Shown here: one piece after another, positions 1 through 6,133 of the stretch | How positions within the stretch are numbered: position 1 is the first letter of the stretch | Layout of the letters: every line of letters begins with the position of its first letter | Source of the DNA: Anaerolineales bacterium Chloro_02 | Lineage (GTDB): Bacteria; Chloroflexota; Anaerolineae; Anaerolineales; Anaerolineaceae | Assembly: GCA_001603765.1 (NCBI GenBank) | Contig: LUZV01000195.1 | Location: 1-6,133 of the forward strand | Length of the DNA stretch: 6,133 bases | Direction: 5' to 3' | Translations under genes and position numbers: made by a program | The notes under the pieces: generated by a model | What the model saw: only the letters and a program-made list of their open reading frames with translations | The model's database searches: none | Told to the model about the DNA's origin: nothing

Positions 1-1
1 T

Positions 2-715
2 GCATCCGAGCGAAAAGCGCCCTACACTCAGGTTGAAAATGAGTTTGAATACCATGAAATATCGCATACGCTGAAGAGTCAACGCGTTGAAGTGCGCCGA
101 AGTGAGCCCTCCGCCATAAAGAAACCAGATAGCCTGGCGCGTGAAACGCTGCGGCTGACTTTGCCCCTCTTAGGCAAATTTCAGATGGAAAATGCCGTTA
201 CCGCGCTGGCAGCGCTGGATGAACTGCGATGGGCAGGCTTTAAGATCAGTCGCGGGGCTGTTCAGCGAGGTTTTCGCAAAGTCATGTGGCCCGCGAGGTT
301 CGAGCTGCTGCGAAAAAAGCCGCCGGTTGTTGCTGATTCCGCTCATAACGGCGAGTCGATGGAACGGCTGGTAGAAACCATCAACGAGTATTTCCCTGAC
401 CGTGAGTTTATTCTGATTTTTGGCGCGTCTGCTGATAAGCAGCTTGACGCAATGCTCAAGGTTCTCCTGCCCCGCGTGGAAACCGTGATTACAACGCAGT
501 CGATCCACCCTCGCGCCGCCGACGCGTATGAACTGAAGGCTCTGATCGAACCTTACAGAAAACCGGTTATTGCTTTTTCGCGCATGGAAGAAGCCTTGCC
601 TGAGGCATTAAAGCTGGCTGGCAACCGAAAAGGAATTATCATCACAGGCAGCGTCTTCATCGCCGCCGCCGCCAGAGTGGTCTGGCCCATTTTAATCAAC
701 CATCAGGATAACTAA
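2..715 (+). CDS. folC: Bifunctional folylpolyglutamate synthase / dihydrofolate synthase, C-terminal part (5' end outside window)
   Basis: FolC is a cytoplasmic Mur-ligase-family enzyme that uses ATP to add glutamate to folates, and in many bacteria also makes dihydrofolate from dihydropteroate. The frame is open from base 2, so the GTG at 92 is an internal valine codon and not the start. About 237 residues are visible. The end of the central ATPase domain carries LLGKFQMENAVTALAAL (about 158-208), the family's helix that normally reads GxHQxxNA. The C-terminal ligase domain follows, with RFELL, then VVADSAHN (329-352), the family's usual DGAHN signature with Ser in place of Gly. Further on are IFGASADK, TTQSIHPRA and a closing ITGSVFIAAAAR. 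The P-loop half lies to the left of the window. The TAA stop is 17 nt before lon, so the two may be cotranscribed. Recognition as FolC is firm; whether it has both activities cannot be judged from this half. Confidence 0.9.
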   Translation, partial: ASERKAPYTQVENEFEYHEISHTLKSQRVEVRRSEPSAIKKPDSLARETLRLTLPLLGKFQMENAVTALAALDELRWAGFKISRGAVQRGFRKVMWPARFELLRKKPPVVADSAHNGESMERLVETINEYFPDREFILIFGASADKQLDAMLKVLLPRVETVITTQSIHPRAADAYELKALIEPYRKPVIAFSRMEEALPEALKLAGNRKGIIITGSVFIAAAARVVWPILINHQDN

Positions 716-732
716 GGAACACAGGACTCATT

Positions 733-3243
733 ATGCCCCGAGATTATTTTTCGCAGGACTCTGACTTTTCGAAATCTTTCAACCCGCCCGATCTAAGCGG
801 ATTGGAATCGCTTAATTTCATCCGAAATCGTAAGGCTGATAAATCAGGTCAAATCGAAGCGGAGGTTATCTTCCGCAATGATGGGTTTGTTTTGCCAGAA
901 TCCATGATGGCGGTACATGTTGATAAAGATTCACTCACCCTATCCGTCATTAAAGAGGCATCCGAATCGTATCAGACCATCATCGTTGCATATACTAATG
1001 ATGAGAACCTTGAAGCTCCTGATAATTTTTATCCCATTGCGCTTGAATGCGCGGTAGGCAGCCCCGTCTTTGCTGACGATAATAACGTTGTTTTTCTCTT
1101 TCAGGCACGCCGTCGCGTGCAGCTGAACAGACTTTGGCGCAACGAGTATGATGTGATCAACGCCAATGCTGAGGTGATAAAGGAAAAAACAAGCCATGCG
1201 AGACCCACTATCGCGCTGCACCGCAGCGTTTATAAAGCCATGGAAATCTGGCAGACCCTGAGCAGCACAGCCGCGCCAGACATGCTCAGCATTATCAGCG
1301 ATATCCAGCAGTCGGGGGTTTTAGCGGATACAATTGCCACAGCTATTGATCTTTCCGATGCCCAACGTATGGTGATCCTGCAAGAGCCGGACGGCGTTTC
1401 GCGACTCCATCTTGTATATCGCATGCTTGTTCAAGAAAATGAGTTGATCGCGCTCGAAAACTCGATCCAAGACCAGGTGCAAAACGAACTGGACCGTTCC
1501 CAAAGGGAAGCATTCCTGAGAGAAAAAATCACAAAACTCCAGAAAGAGCTCAATGATGGGCGGTCTGCCGACCCGGAAATCCGCGCGATTGAAGAGAAAC
1601 TTGCCGCGTTAGAGCTCCCAACCGAAGTGCGTGAAGTTGCCGACCGCGAGCTGAGCCGGCTGCAATCCATGCCGATGTTTTCACCCGAAACCGGCATGCT
1701 TTCAACCTATCTGCGCTGGTTGACGGATCTGCCCTGGACTGAGCAAACAGTCGATAACCTGGATCTCAAACGCGCGCGTGAGGTCCTGGATAGAAATCAC
1801 TATGGTCTGAAACGCGCCAAGGACCGCGTGCTCGAATTCCTGGCTGTGCGCAGCTTGAAGCCAAAAAAGGATCGTCAGCCCATCCTCTGCTTCATCGGAC
1901 CTCCGGGAACCGGCAAAACTTCGATGGGGCGGTCAATTGCCGAGGTGATGAACCGCAGGTTTATCCGCCTTTCACTGGGCGGTGTTCACGATGAGGCTGA
2001 AATCCGCGGGCACCGGAGAACCTATATCGGCGCGCTGCCAGGGCGCATCATCCAGACAATGGCAAAAGCCAAGGTCATCAACCCGCTTTTTATGCTAGAT
2101 GAGATTGACAAACTCACAGCCGATTTTCAGGGCGACCCTGCGGCAGCATTGCTGGAAGTTTTGGATCCTGAGCAGAACTTCAGCTTCGCGGATCACTACC
2201 TCGAAGTGCCGTATGACCTCTCAAAAGTTTTCTTTATCACCACAGCCAACAACATCGCCACCATTCCACCCGCCCTGTTAGACCGCATGGAAGTGATTGA
2301 ATTCCCCGGCTATATCGAGGAAGAAAAACTGACAATCTCCAGGCAATTCCTGATCAATGAACAAATGCTTGAAACTGGTTTGGATGAAGACGACATCAGC
2401 ATTTCGGATGAAGCCCTCAGGCTGATTATCAACAGCTACACTTACGAGGCTGGGGTCAGAAACCTTGAGCGCGAGATCGGCAGTGTACTGCGCAAACTGG
2501 CGACTAAAAAAGCTGAAGGGGAGGCTTTTGAACATCAAGTCGAGCCGGAGCTCGTGCAAAAGCTGCTCGGTCCGGTGGAGTTTTTCCCAATGACTGCCGA
2601 AGCCAAGGACGAGATCGGGATGGCGACTGCCATTGCCTGGACTGAAAACGGCGGCGAGATCATGCCGGTGGAGGTGTTGGTTATCAGCGGCAAGGGCAAC
2701 CTGCAAATTACCGGGCAAATCGGCGACATTATGCAAGAATCTGCCCAGGCGGCTCTCAGCTACCTTAAATCAAAAGAAAGTGAATTTAAAATCCCTGAAG
2801 ACTTTTTTGAGGATGTTGATATTCATGTCCACGTACCCGAGGGTTCTATCCCCAAAGACGGTCCAAGCGCGGGAATTACCCTGGCAACTGCTCTGACCTC
2901 CGCGGTTTTGTACGTGCCGGTGAGGCATGATGTCGCGATGACCGGCGAAATCACTCTCAGGGGCAGAGTGTTGCCCATTGGCGGCGTGCGCGAAAAGGTT
3001 CTCGCGGCAAACCGGGCGGGCATCAAAACCGTTTTACTGCCGGCACGCAACGAAAAAGATCTGGTCGACGTCCCTCAACAGGCGCTTGATGAAATGAATA
3101 TCGTTTTCGTTGAGCATATGGACCAGGTTTTAGCGCAAGCGTTCGAAGGGGACCTGACTTACAGACGCCCTACAAAGATTCGAGGCGGCGAAAAAAAGAA
3201 AGGCACATCCAAAAAAGAGGATGTGCCGGCTGATAAACAGTAA
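733..3243 (+). CDS. lon: ATP-dependent Lon protease (LonA type), complete
   Basis: Lon is a cytoplasmic hexameric AAA+ serine protease that unfolds and degrades misfolded and regulatory proteins. The 836 residues are longer than the 784 of E. coli Lon. The ATG at 733 has AGGA at 723-726 with a 6-nt spacer. Residues about 40-225 occupy the place of the substrate-binding N-domain but lack its usual LPLR...VVFPG opening. A helical coupling segment follows (QREAFLREKI, 257-266), then DLPW (332-335) and HYGLKRAKDRVLEFLAV (356-372). The AAA+ module has Walker A GPPGTGKTS (389-397), the pore loop with Tyr431, Walker B FMLDEIDK (453-460), sensor 1 TTANN (503-507), a probable arginine finger Arg518 and sensor 2 GVRNLERE (574-581). 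The protease domain has catalytic Ser712 in PKDGPSAG and Lys755 in GGVREK, 43 residues apart as in E. coli (679/722). The lysine-rich tail after about 812 is unlike the conserved domain, and its codons contain a terminator for the opposite strand. Lon is probably active; its substrates cannot be read from the sequence. Confidence 0.97.
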   Translation: MPRDYFSQDSDFSKSFNPPDLSGLESLNFIRNRKADKSGQIEAEVIFRNDGFVLPESMMAVHVDKDSLTLSVIKEASESYQTIIVAYTNDENLEAPDNFYPIALECAVGSPVFADDNNVVFLFQARRRVQLNRLWRNEYDVINANAEVIKEKTSHARPTIALHRSVYKAMEIWQTLSSTAAPDMLSIISDIQQSGVLADTIATAIDLSDAQRMVILQEPDGVSRLHLVYRMLVQENELIALENSIQDQVQNELDRSQREAFLREKITKLQKELNDGRSADPEIRAIEEKLAALELPTEVREVADRELSRLQSMPMFSPETGMLSTYLRWLTDLPWTEQTVDNLDLKRAREVLDRNHYGLKRAKDRVLEFLAVRSLKPKKDRQPILCFIGPPGTGKTSMGRSIAEVMNRRFIRLSLGGVHDEAEIRGHRRTYIGALPGRIIQTMAKAKVINPLFMLDEIDKLTADFQGDPAAALLEVLDPEQNFSFADHYLEVPYDLSKVFFITTANNIATIPPALLDRMEVIEFPGYIEEEKLTISRQFLINEQMLETGLDEDDISISDEALRLIINSYTYEAGVRNLEREIGSVLRKLATKKAEGEAFEHQVEPELVQKLLGPVEFFPMTAEAKDEIGMATAIAWTENGGEIMPVEVLVISGKGNLQITGQIGDIMQESAQAALSYLKSKESEFKIPEDFFEDVDIHVHVPEGSIPKDGPSAGITLATALTSAVLYVPVRHDVAMTGEITLRGRVLPIGGVREKVLAANRAGIKTVLLPARNEKDLVDVPQQALDEMNIVFVEHMDQVLAQAFEGDLTYRRPTKIRGGEKKKGTSKKEDVPADKQ
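3191..3227 (-). terminator. Intrinsic (Rho-independent) terminator of the leftward operon, inside the lon 3' end
   Basis: Read on the - strand, GGCACATCC (3227-3219) pairs perfectly with GGATGTGCC (3210-3202) across the 8-nt loop TCTTTTTT. The stem is followed at once by TTTCTTTTTTT (3201-3191). A 9-bp GC-containing stem plus an 11-nt T-rich run is the classical intrinsic terminator. It lies 26 nt past the stop codon of the leftward coiled-coil gene, the right place to end that transcript. On the + strand the run is A and precedes the hairpin, so it should not terminate lon. The whole element is encoded within codons for the last residues of Lon (about 820-832). Confidence 0.88.
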
Positions 3244-3252
3244 TACTGGCGC

Positions 3253-3711
3253 TTATTTAGTCTCGTCGGAGCCAGGCTGAAGACTTTTAATGCCGTTTTG
3301 AACTTGCAATAAAACTTTTTTGAGTTCGCGTTCAAGCCCGCCGAGAGTTTCGATGACATATCTATCTGCCTCTTGTTGGGTCTGGATGGAGTCTTTGCGC
3401 ACCTGTTCGGTCAGCTGTTCTCCTTTAACCAAGGCAGCCTGGTAGACCTCAGATTTCTCTACCATTTTCTCGCTTTTTTCACGCGCCAGCGCGACAGTGC
3501 GGTTGGCTTCCTCCTGCGCCTGCGCAAGGATGCGATCTTTCTGAGCGATGACCTGTTGTGCTTTTTTAATTTCGTCCGGGATAGAAATGCGCATCTGATC
3601 GATGATGTCCATAAAGGCATTCTCATCCACTACAACATTACGGGAAAGCGGAATAGGTTTACTGTTGTTAAAAAGTTCTTCGAGGCGATCGACCAGATGT
3701 AGAATGTCCAT
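3253..3711 (-). CDS. CoaD-neighbour coiled-coil protein of unknown function (DivIVA-like / ATP synthase subunit b-like)
   Basis: This 152-residue protein begins MDILHLVDRLEEL. A short hydrophilic stretch with PLSRNVVVDENAF (21-33) follows, then IIDQMRISIPDEI (36-48). From about residue 48 to 140 there is a long charged helix rich in Ala, Glu, Lys and Gln with heptad character, so a coiled coil is very likely. No signal peptide or membrane segment is seen, so it is probably cytoplasmic. From memory, similar proteins sit beside coaD in Chloroflexota and some other Gram-positive-type bacteria, and are often named ATP synthase F0 subunit b or DivIVA-like. The b-subunit name reflects coiled-coil composition only, since the N-terminal membrane helix of a true b subunit is missing. 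The ATG at 3711 has GGAG (3722-3719) with a 7-nt spacer. The gene has its own likely promoter upstream and a strong terminator downstream. A scaffold or cell-division role is possible, but nothing in the sequence proves one. Confidence 0.85.
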   Translation of the reverse strand: MDILHLVDRLEELFNNSKPIPLSRNVVVDENAFMDIIDQMRISIPDEIKKAQQVIAQKDRILAQAQEEANRTVALAREKSEKMVEKSEVYQAALVKGEQLTEQVRKDSIQTQQEADRYVIETLGGLERELKKVLLQVQNGIKSLQPGSDETK

Positions 3712-3801
3712 AGTTAGTCTCCATGATACTTGTTGAGCCTAGTTAAGTTTATCATTAATTCAGCGCTTTTTGTGCGGCGCCTTCCGACACCCCATAAAGA
3801 A

Positions 3802-3830
3802 ATATTAACGTTTGTATGGCAACATTTCAA
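3802..3830 (-). promoter_or_regulatory. Sigma-70-type promoter for the coiled-coil protein gene
   Basis: On the - strand, TTGAAA (3830-3825) and TAATAT (3807-3802) are separated by exactly 17 nt. They match the -35 and -10 consensus at 5 of 6 and 4 of 6 positions. Transcription would start near A3795, giving a 5' untranslated leader of about 84 nt before the ATG at 3711. The leader contains a small stem-loop, TGTCGG (3789-3784) with CCGcACA (3777-3771), and the GGAG ribosome site. The site lies in the only sizeable non-coding gap of the window and points toward the gene. The assignment rests on sequence match only. Confidence 0.55.
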
Positions 3831-3957
3831 TACCTGAAATCCTGATGCTGCGTGAGGAACAGCCAAGCCTGTTATTTCGAAAGCCTTTTCTTGAAAATGG
3901 AAACTCATTTTTAACTTCCGGGACAGGGCTTATTTTTGGGCTGACCATTACGGAATT

Positions 3958-4000
3958 TTCAACCAAATAAACAGAGAACTATGCTGTCGGCTTGGTCAAA
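3958..4000 (-). other. Imperfect stem-loop just after the coaD stop codon
   Basis: Three bases past the coaD stop, the - strand can fold TTTGACCAA (4000-3992) onto TTGGTTGAA (3966-3958), nine pairs including two G-U. Inside this, ACAG (3987-3984) pairs with CTGT (3974-3971). The two helices are separated by a symmetric 4 x 4 internal loop and the apical loop has 9 nt. No T-run follows on either strand, so it is not a classical intrinsic terminator. It could be a 3' end-protecting structure, a weak pause site, or chance. Confidence 0.3.
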
Positions 4001-4003
4001 CGC

Positions 4004-4522
4004 TTATTCACTGGGGTTGGTCTGAGGCTTTGGCTGGAGCGCCTGTTCAGCAATCCGCTCTTTCAGCGCCTGATTGACGATATCCGGTACCATGCTGCTG
4101 ACGTCACCGCCCAAGGTGGCAATTTCCTTTACCGTTGACGAGGACACGAAGGTGTTAGCTTCCGTGGTGATCAAGGCAATTGTGTCGATCTGAGGATCCA
4201 GTCGGTTATTTGCCAAAGCCATCCGGAATTCATACTCGAAATCAGAAAAAACCCGAAGCCCGCGGACGATCGCCTTTGCTCCAATTTCTCTGGCGAAACT
4301 GACCGTCAGCCCGGAATAGCCGAGAACAGTGATTCGGGGTTGGGAGTGAAATACTTCCCGGACCAAGCTGATGCGCTGTTCGGGCGAAAACAGAAGGCTT
4401 TTCAACGGTTTATCGTATACCGCGACGATGACCTCATCAAACAGCATTGCCGCGCGGGTCGCGATATCAACATGCCCATAGTGGATCGGATCAAAGGTTC
4501 CTGGAAAAACAACTTTTGTCAT
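4004..4522 (-). CDS. coaD: Phosphopantetheine adenylyltransferase
   Basis: CoaD transfers AMP from ATP to 4'-phosphopantetheine, giving dephospho-CoA and pyrophosphate, the fourth step of coenzyme A synthesis from pantothenate, in the cytoplasm as a hexamer. The 172 residues form a single nucleotidyltransferase Rossmann domain. FPGTFDPIHYGH (6-17) holds the nucleotide-binding T/HxGH motif with His17, equivalent to E. coli His18. VRGLR (86-90) supplies the phosphate-binding arginines, followed by DFEYE (94-98). VSSSTVKE (126-133) matches the ISSTxVKE motif that closes the active site. The protein is 13 residues longer than E. coli CoaD, because of a Pro/Gln-rich tail (ALQPKPQTNPSE). The ATG shares its A with the recG TGA stop (TGATG, 4524-4520), so translation is probably coupled. 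A GGAG at 4536-4533 lies 10 nt upstream, inside recG. No key residue is missing. Confidence 0.97.
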   Translation of the reverse strand: MTKVVFPGTFDPIHYGHVDIATRAAMLFDEVIVAVYDKPLKSLLFSPEQRISLVREVFHSQPRITVLGYSGLTVSFAREIGAKAIVRGLRVFSDFEYEFRMALANNRLDPQIDTIALITTEANTFVSSSTVKEIATLGGDVSSMVPDIVNQALKERIAEQALQPKPQTNPSE

Positions 4523-6133
4523 CAGCTTACATCTCCATCGCCACCGTTTGATGGCAAGATTTTTTCGACAGCCTGCTTAAGTAGCTGGTGTTCCGCGTTT
4601 TTTAGGGAAGGATCCGCCTCCAACACTTCCTCCGCGACCTCCCGGGCGAGGTGGATCAAGCGTGCGTCAGCTAATGACGCAATCCTGAACTCCCCAAAAC
4701 CGGCTTGCCGCGTGCCGAGGAAATCACCAGGTCCGCGTTCTTTGAGGTCCTGCTCAGCTAAAACAAACCCATCATTGGTTTCAGTCATGACCTGCAGGCG
4801 TTTGTTCTCAGCGGCATCTTCCATATCCGGAATTAAGATACAGTATGAAGGCGAGTCGCCGCGCCCTACCCTGCCGCGGAACTGGTGGAGCTGCGCCAAA
4901 CCGAAACGGTTCGCGCCTTCTATGATCATGATGGTGGCGTTGGGGATATCCACACCAACCTCAACAACCGAGGTTGAAACCAAAATATCAAAAACGCCAT
5001 TGCGAAAACTCAGCATTACGGCATCCTTTTCAGAAGGTTTCAAGCGCCCATGCACCAGCCCCACCCGCAGTTCGGGGAAGACTTCTTTTTGAAGGCGTTC
5101 CTGTTCCTCCACAGCCGCCCTGATTTCTTCATTTTCGCCCGCTTCAACCAGAGGGTAGATGATAAAAGCCTGGTGCCCAAGCTGGACTTCATCCCGAATG
5201 CGGTCGTAAACTCTCTCCCGTTCGGTTGGGAAGGCGATGCTGGTATGGATGGGGATGCGCCCTTGCGGCATCTCATCCATCACGCTCACATCCAACCCGC
5301 CAAAAACTGTCAGCTGCAAAGAGCGCGGAATCGGGGTTGCGGTCATAACTAACAAATGCGGATTATCGCCTTTGCCGCGCAGCGCGGCACGCTGGGCTAC
5401 CCCAAAGCGATGCTGCTCATCCACAACCGCAATTTGCAGATTTTGGAAGCGGACCGGATCCTCTATCAGAGCGTGCGTTCCGATCAGGAGCTTCACGTAG
5501 CCGCTTTTTAACCCAGCAGCGATCTCCTTGCGCTCTGCCTTTGGGGTATCGCCAGTCAACAACCGCACCTGACCTGCCTCCAGGAATGGCTCGCGGGACG
5601 CGCCCCCTTCAGTTAGCAGTCGGAGCGAGCTGCGATAATGCTGTTCCGCCAGGATGCCTGTTGGTGCCATAAACGCCGCTTGCGCGCCGTGCGACATGAC
5701 CATCGCCATGCCAAGCAGCGCCACCACGGTTTTTCCCGAACCGACGTCGCCTTGCAGCAGTCGATTCATAGGGTGCGCGCTGGAAACATCGGCGCGAATT
5801 TCCTCAATTGTGCGAAGTTGCGCGCCAGTGAGAGTGTATGGCAGGGCCTTAATCTGCTCCTGAAGCCAGGCGTCGCTAACAGGGTAAGGCGTGCCGGTCA
5901 TCTGGAGCCATTGACGTTTTTGCTGGATGATGCCGAGCTGTTGTAAAAACAATTCGTCAAATGCCAGGCGTCTTTGCGAGGACTTGAGGTTCTCCATATT
6001 GTCAGGAAAATGAACTTCCCTTAACGCCTGCTGTAATCCAATCACATTGGCGCGCAGGCGAATTTTTTCCGTCAGAGTTTCACTAATTCGTGGAACCCAG
6101 TAGTTCAGGGTGGAAAAAATCGTCCTCCGCAGC
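4522..6133 (-). CDS. recG: ATP-dependent DNA helicase RecG, C-terminal part (5' end outside window)
   Basis: RecG is a superfamily 2 double-stranded DNA translocase that regresses stalled replication forks and branch-migrates junctions and R-loops. The frame stays open to the right edge, giving 536 residues. The GTG at 6045 is internal: upstream codons read RRTIFSTLNYWVPRISE, matching the end of the wedge-domain region. Motifs numbered from that GTG are TLTGAQLRTIEEI (71-83), Walker A GDVGSGKT (99-106), Walker B DEQHRFG (209-215), TATPIP (235-240), FIIYPLV (294-300), motif V TSVVEVGVDIPNAT (358-371) and motif VI QFRGRVGRG (388-396). The TRG region, DLKERGPGDFLGTRQAG (433-449), couples ATP use to DNA movement and distinguishes RecG from Mfd and other helicases. 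All motor residues look intact. The missing part is the N-terminal wedge (OB fold) and any N-terminal extension. The gene leads the leftward operon and overlaps coaD by one base. Confidence 0.97.
   Translation of the reverse strand, partial: LRRTIFSTLNYWVPRISETLTEKIRLRANVIGLQQALREVHFPDNMENLKSSQRRLAFDELFLQQLGIIQQKRQWLQMTGTPYPVSDAWLQEQIKALPYTLTGAQLRTIEEIRADVSSAHPMNRLLQGDVGSGKTVVALLGMAMVMSHGAQAAFMAPTGILAEQHYRSSLRLLTEGGASREPFLEAGQVRLLTGDTPKAERKEIAAGLKSGYVKLLIGTHALIEDPVRFQNLQIAVVDEQHRFGVAQRAALRGKGDNPHLLVMTATPIPRSLQLTVFGGLDVSVMDEMPQGRIPIHTSIAFPTERERVYDRIRDEVQLGHQAFIIYPLVEAGENEEIRAAVEEQERLQKEVFPELRVGLVHGRLKPSEKDAVMLSFRNGVFDILVSTSVVEVGVDIPNATIMIIEGANRFGLAQLHQFRGRVGRGDSPSYCILIPDMEDAAENKRLQVMTETNDGFVLAEQDLKERGPGDFLGTRQAGFGEFRIASLADARLIHLAREVAEEVLEADPSLKNAEHQLLKQAVEKILPSNGGDGDVS

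Larger units (their letters stand above)
3712..4003. other. Intergenic gap of 292 nt between coaD and the coiled-coil gene
   Basis: The gap is more AT-rich than the flanking genes. On the - strand it holds, in order, the stem-loop behind coaD (4000-3958), a 64-codon open frame (3908-3714) that resembles nothing I recognise, the promoter (3830-3802), a leader stem-loop (3789-3771) and the ribosome site for the coiled-coil gene (3722-3719). No tRNA, ribosomal protein L32 gene, repeat array or known riboswitch was recognised. The leftward genes here are therefore less tightly packed than recG-coaD. Confidence 0.7.

Noticed and set aside
92..94. GTG at 92 as the folC start codon
   Set aside because: The frame is open back to the window edge and the protein would lack the essential P-loop domain; it is an internal valine.
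2278..2736. 152-codon open frame on the - strand inside lon
   Set aside because: It lies entirely within conserved lon motor and protease codons and its translation resembles no protein; it is a shadow frame.
3238..3248. CAGTAATACTG palindrome across the lon stop codon
   Set aside because: A 5-bp arm with a single central base cannot form a useful hairpin and is too short to call an operator.
3246..3275. CTGGC/GCCAG inverted repeat as a + strand terminator for lon
   Set aside because: The stem is only 5 bp with a 20-nt loop and only a TTTT some nine bases later, which is too weak to call. How lon transcription ends is not evident.
4340..5092. 250-codon + strand open frame across coaD and recG
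   Set aside because: It runs antisense to two genes with intact conserved motifs, and its translation is compositionally odd and unrecognisable.
6043..6045. GTG at 6043-6045 as the recG start codon
   Set aside because: Upstream codons to the window edge are open and encode recognisable RecG sequence leading into the IGLQQALREVHFP segment.
1..6133. Defence system, mobile element or CRISPR array
   Set aside because: All sizeable real genes are housekeeping functions. No transposase, integrase, direct repeat array or terminal repeats were seen.

Overview
The window looks like ordinary chromosomal housekeeping sequence from a bacterium, most likely a Chloroflexota member of the Anaerolineae type. 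That placement is an inference from three things. A coiled-coil protein beginning MDILHLVDRLEEL lies beside coaD. The Mur-ligase-like FolC has a DSAHN motif. Base composition is roughly balanced. No mobile element, CRISPR array, tRNA or rRNA was seen.

Left half, + strand: the 3' two-thirds or so of a folylpolyglutamate/dihydrofolate synthase gene (folC, cut by the left edge) is followed after 17 nt by a complete ATP-dependent Lon protease gene (lon, 836 aa). The motor and protease parts of Lon are intact, while its N-terminal substrate-binding domain is divergent.

Right half, - strand: the genes read right to left as recG (5' end beyond the right edge), coaD (sharing one base with the recG stop), a 292-nt gap with a good sigma-70-type promoter, and a 152-aa coiled-coil protein of unknown function. 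This set converges on lon with 9 nt between stop codons. The only strong intrinsic terminator in the window serves the - strand operon and lies inside the last codons of lon: a perfect 9-bp stem followed by an 11-nt T-rich tract.

The genes cover separate core jobs: folate polyglutamylation, protein quality control, coenzyme A synthesis and replication-fork repair. I did not find a new biological system. The points most worth a second look are the terminator embedded in the lon coding end, the divergent Lon N-domain, the uncharacterised coiled-coil protein with its own promoter, and secondary structure in the gap behind coaD.
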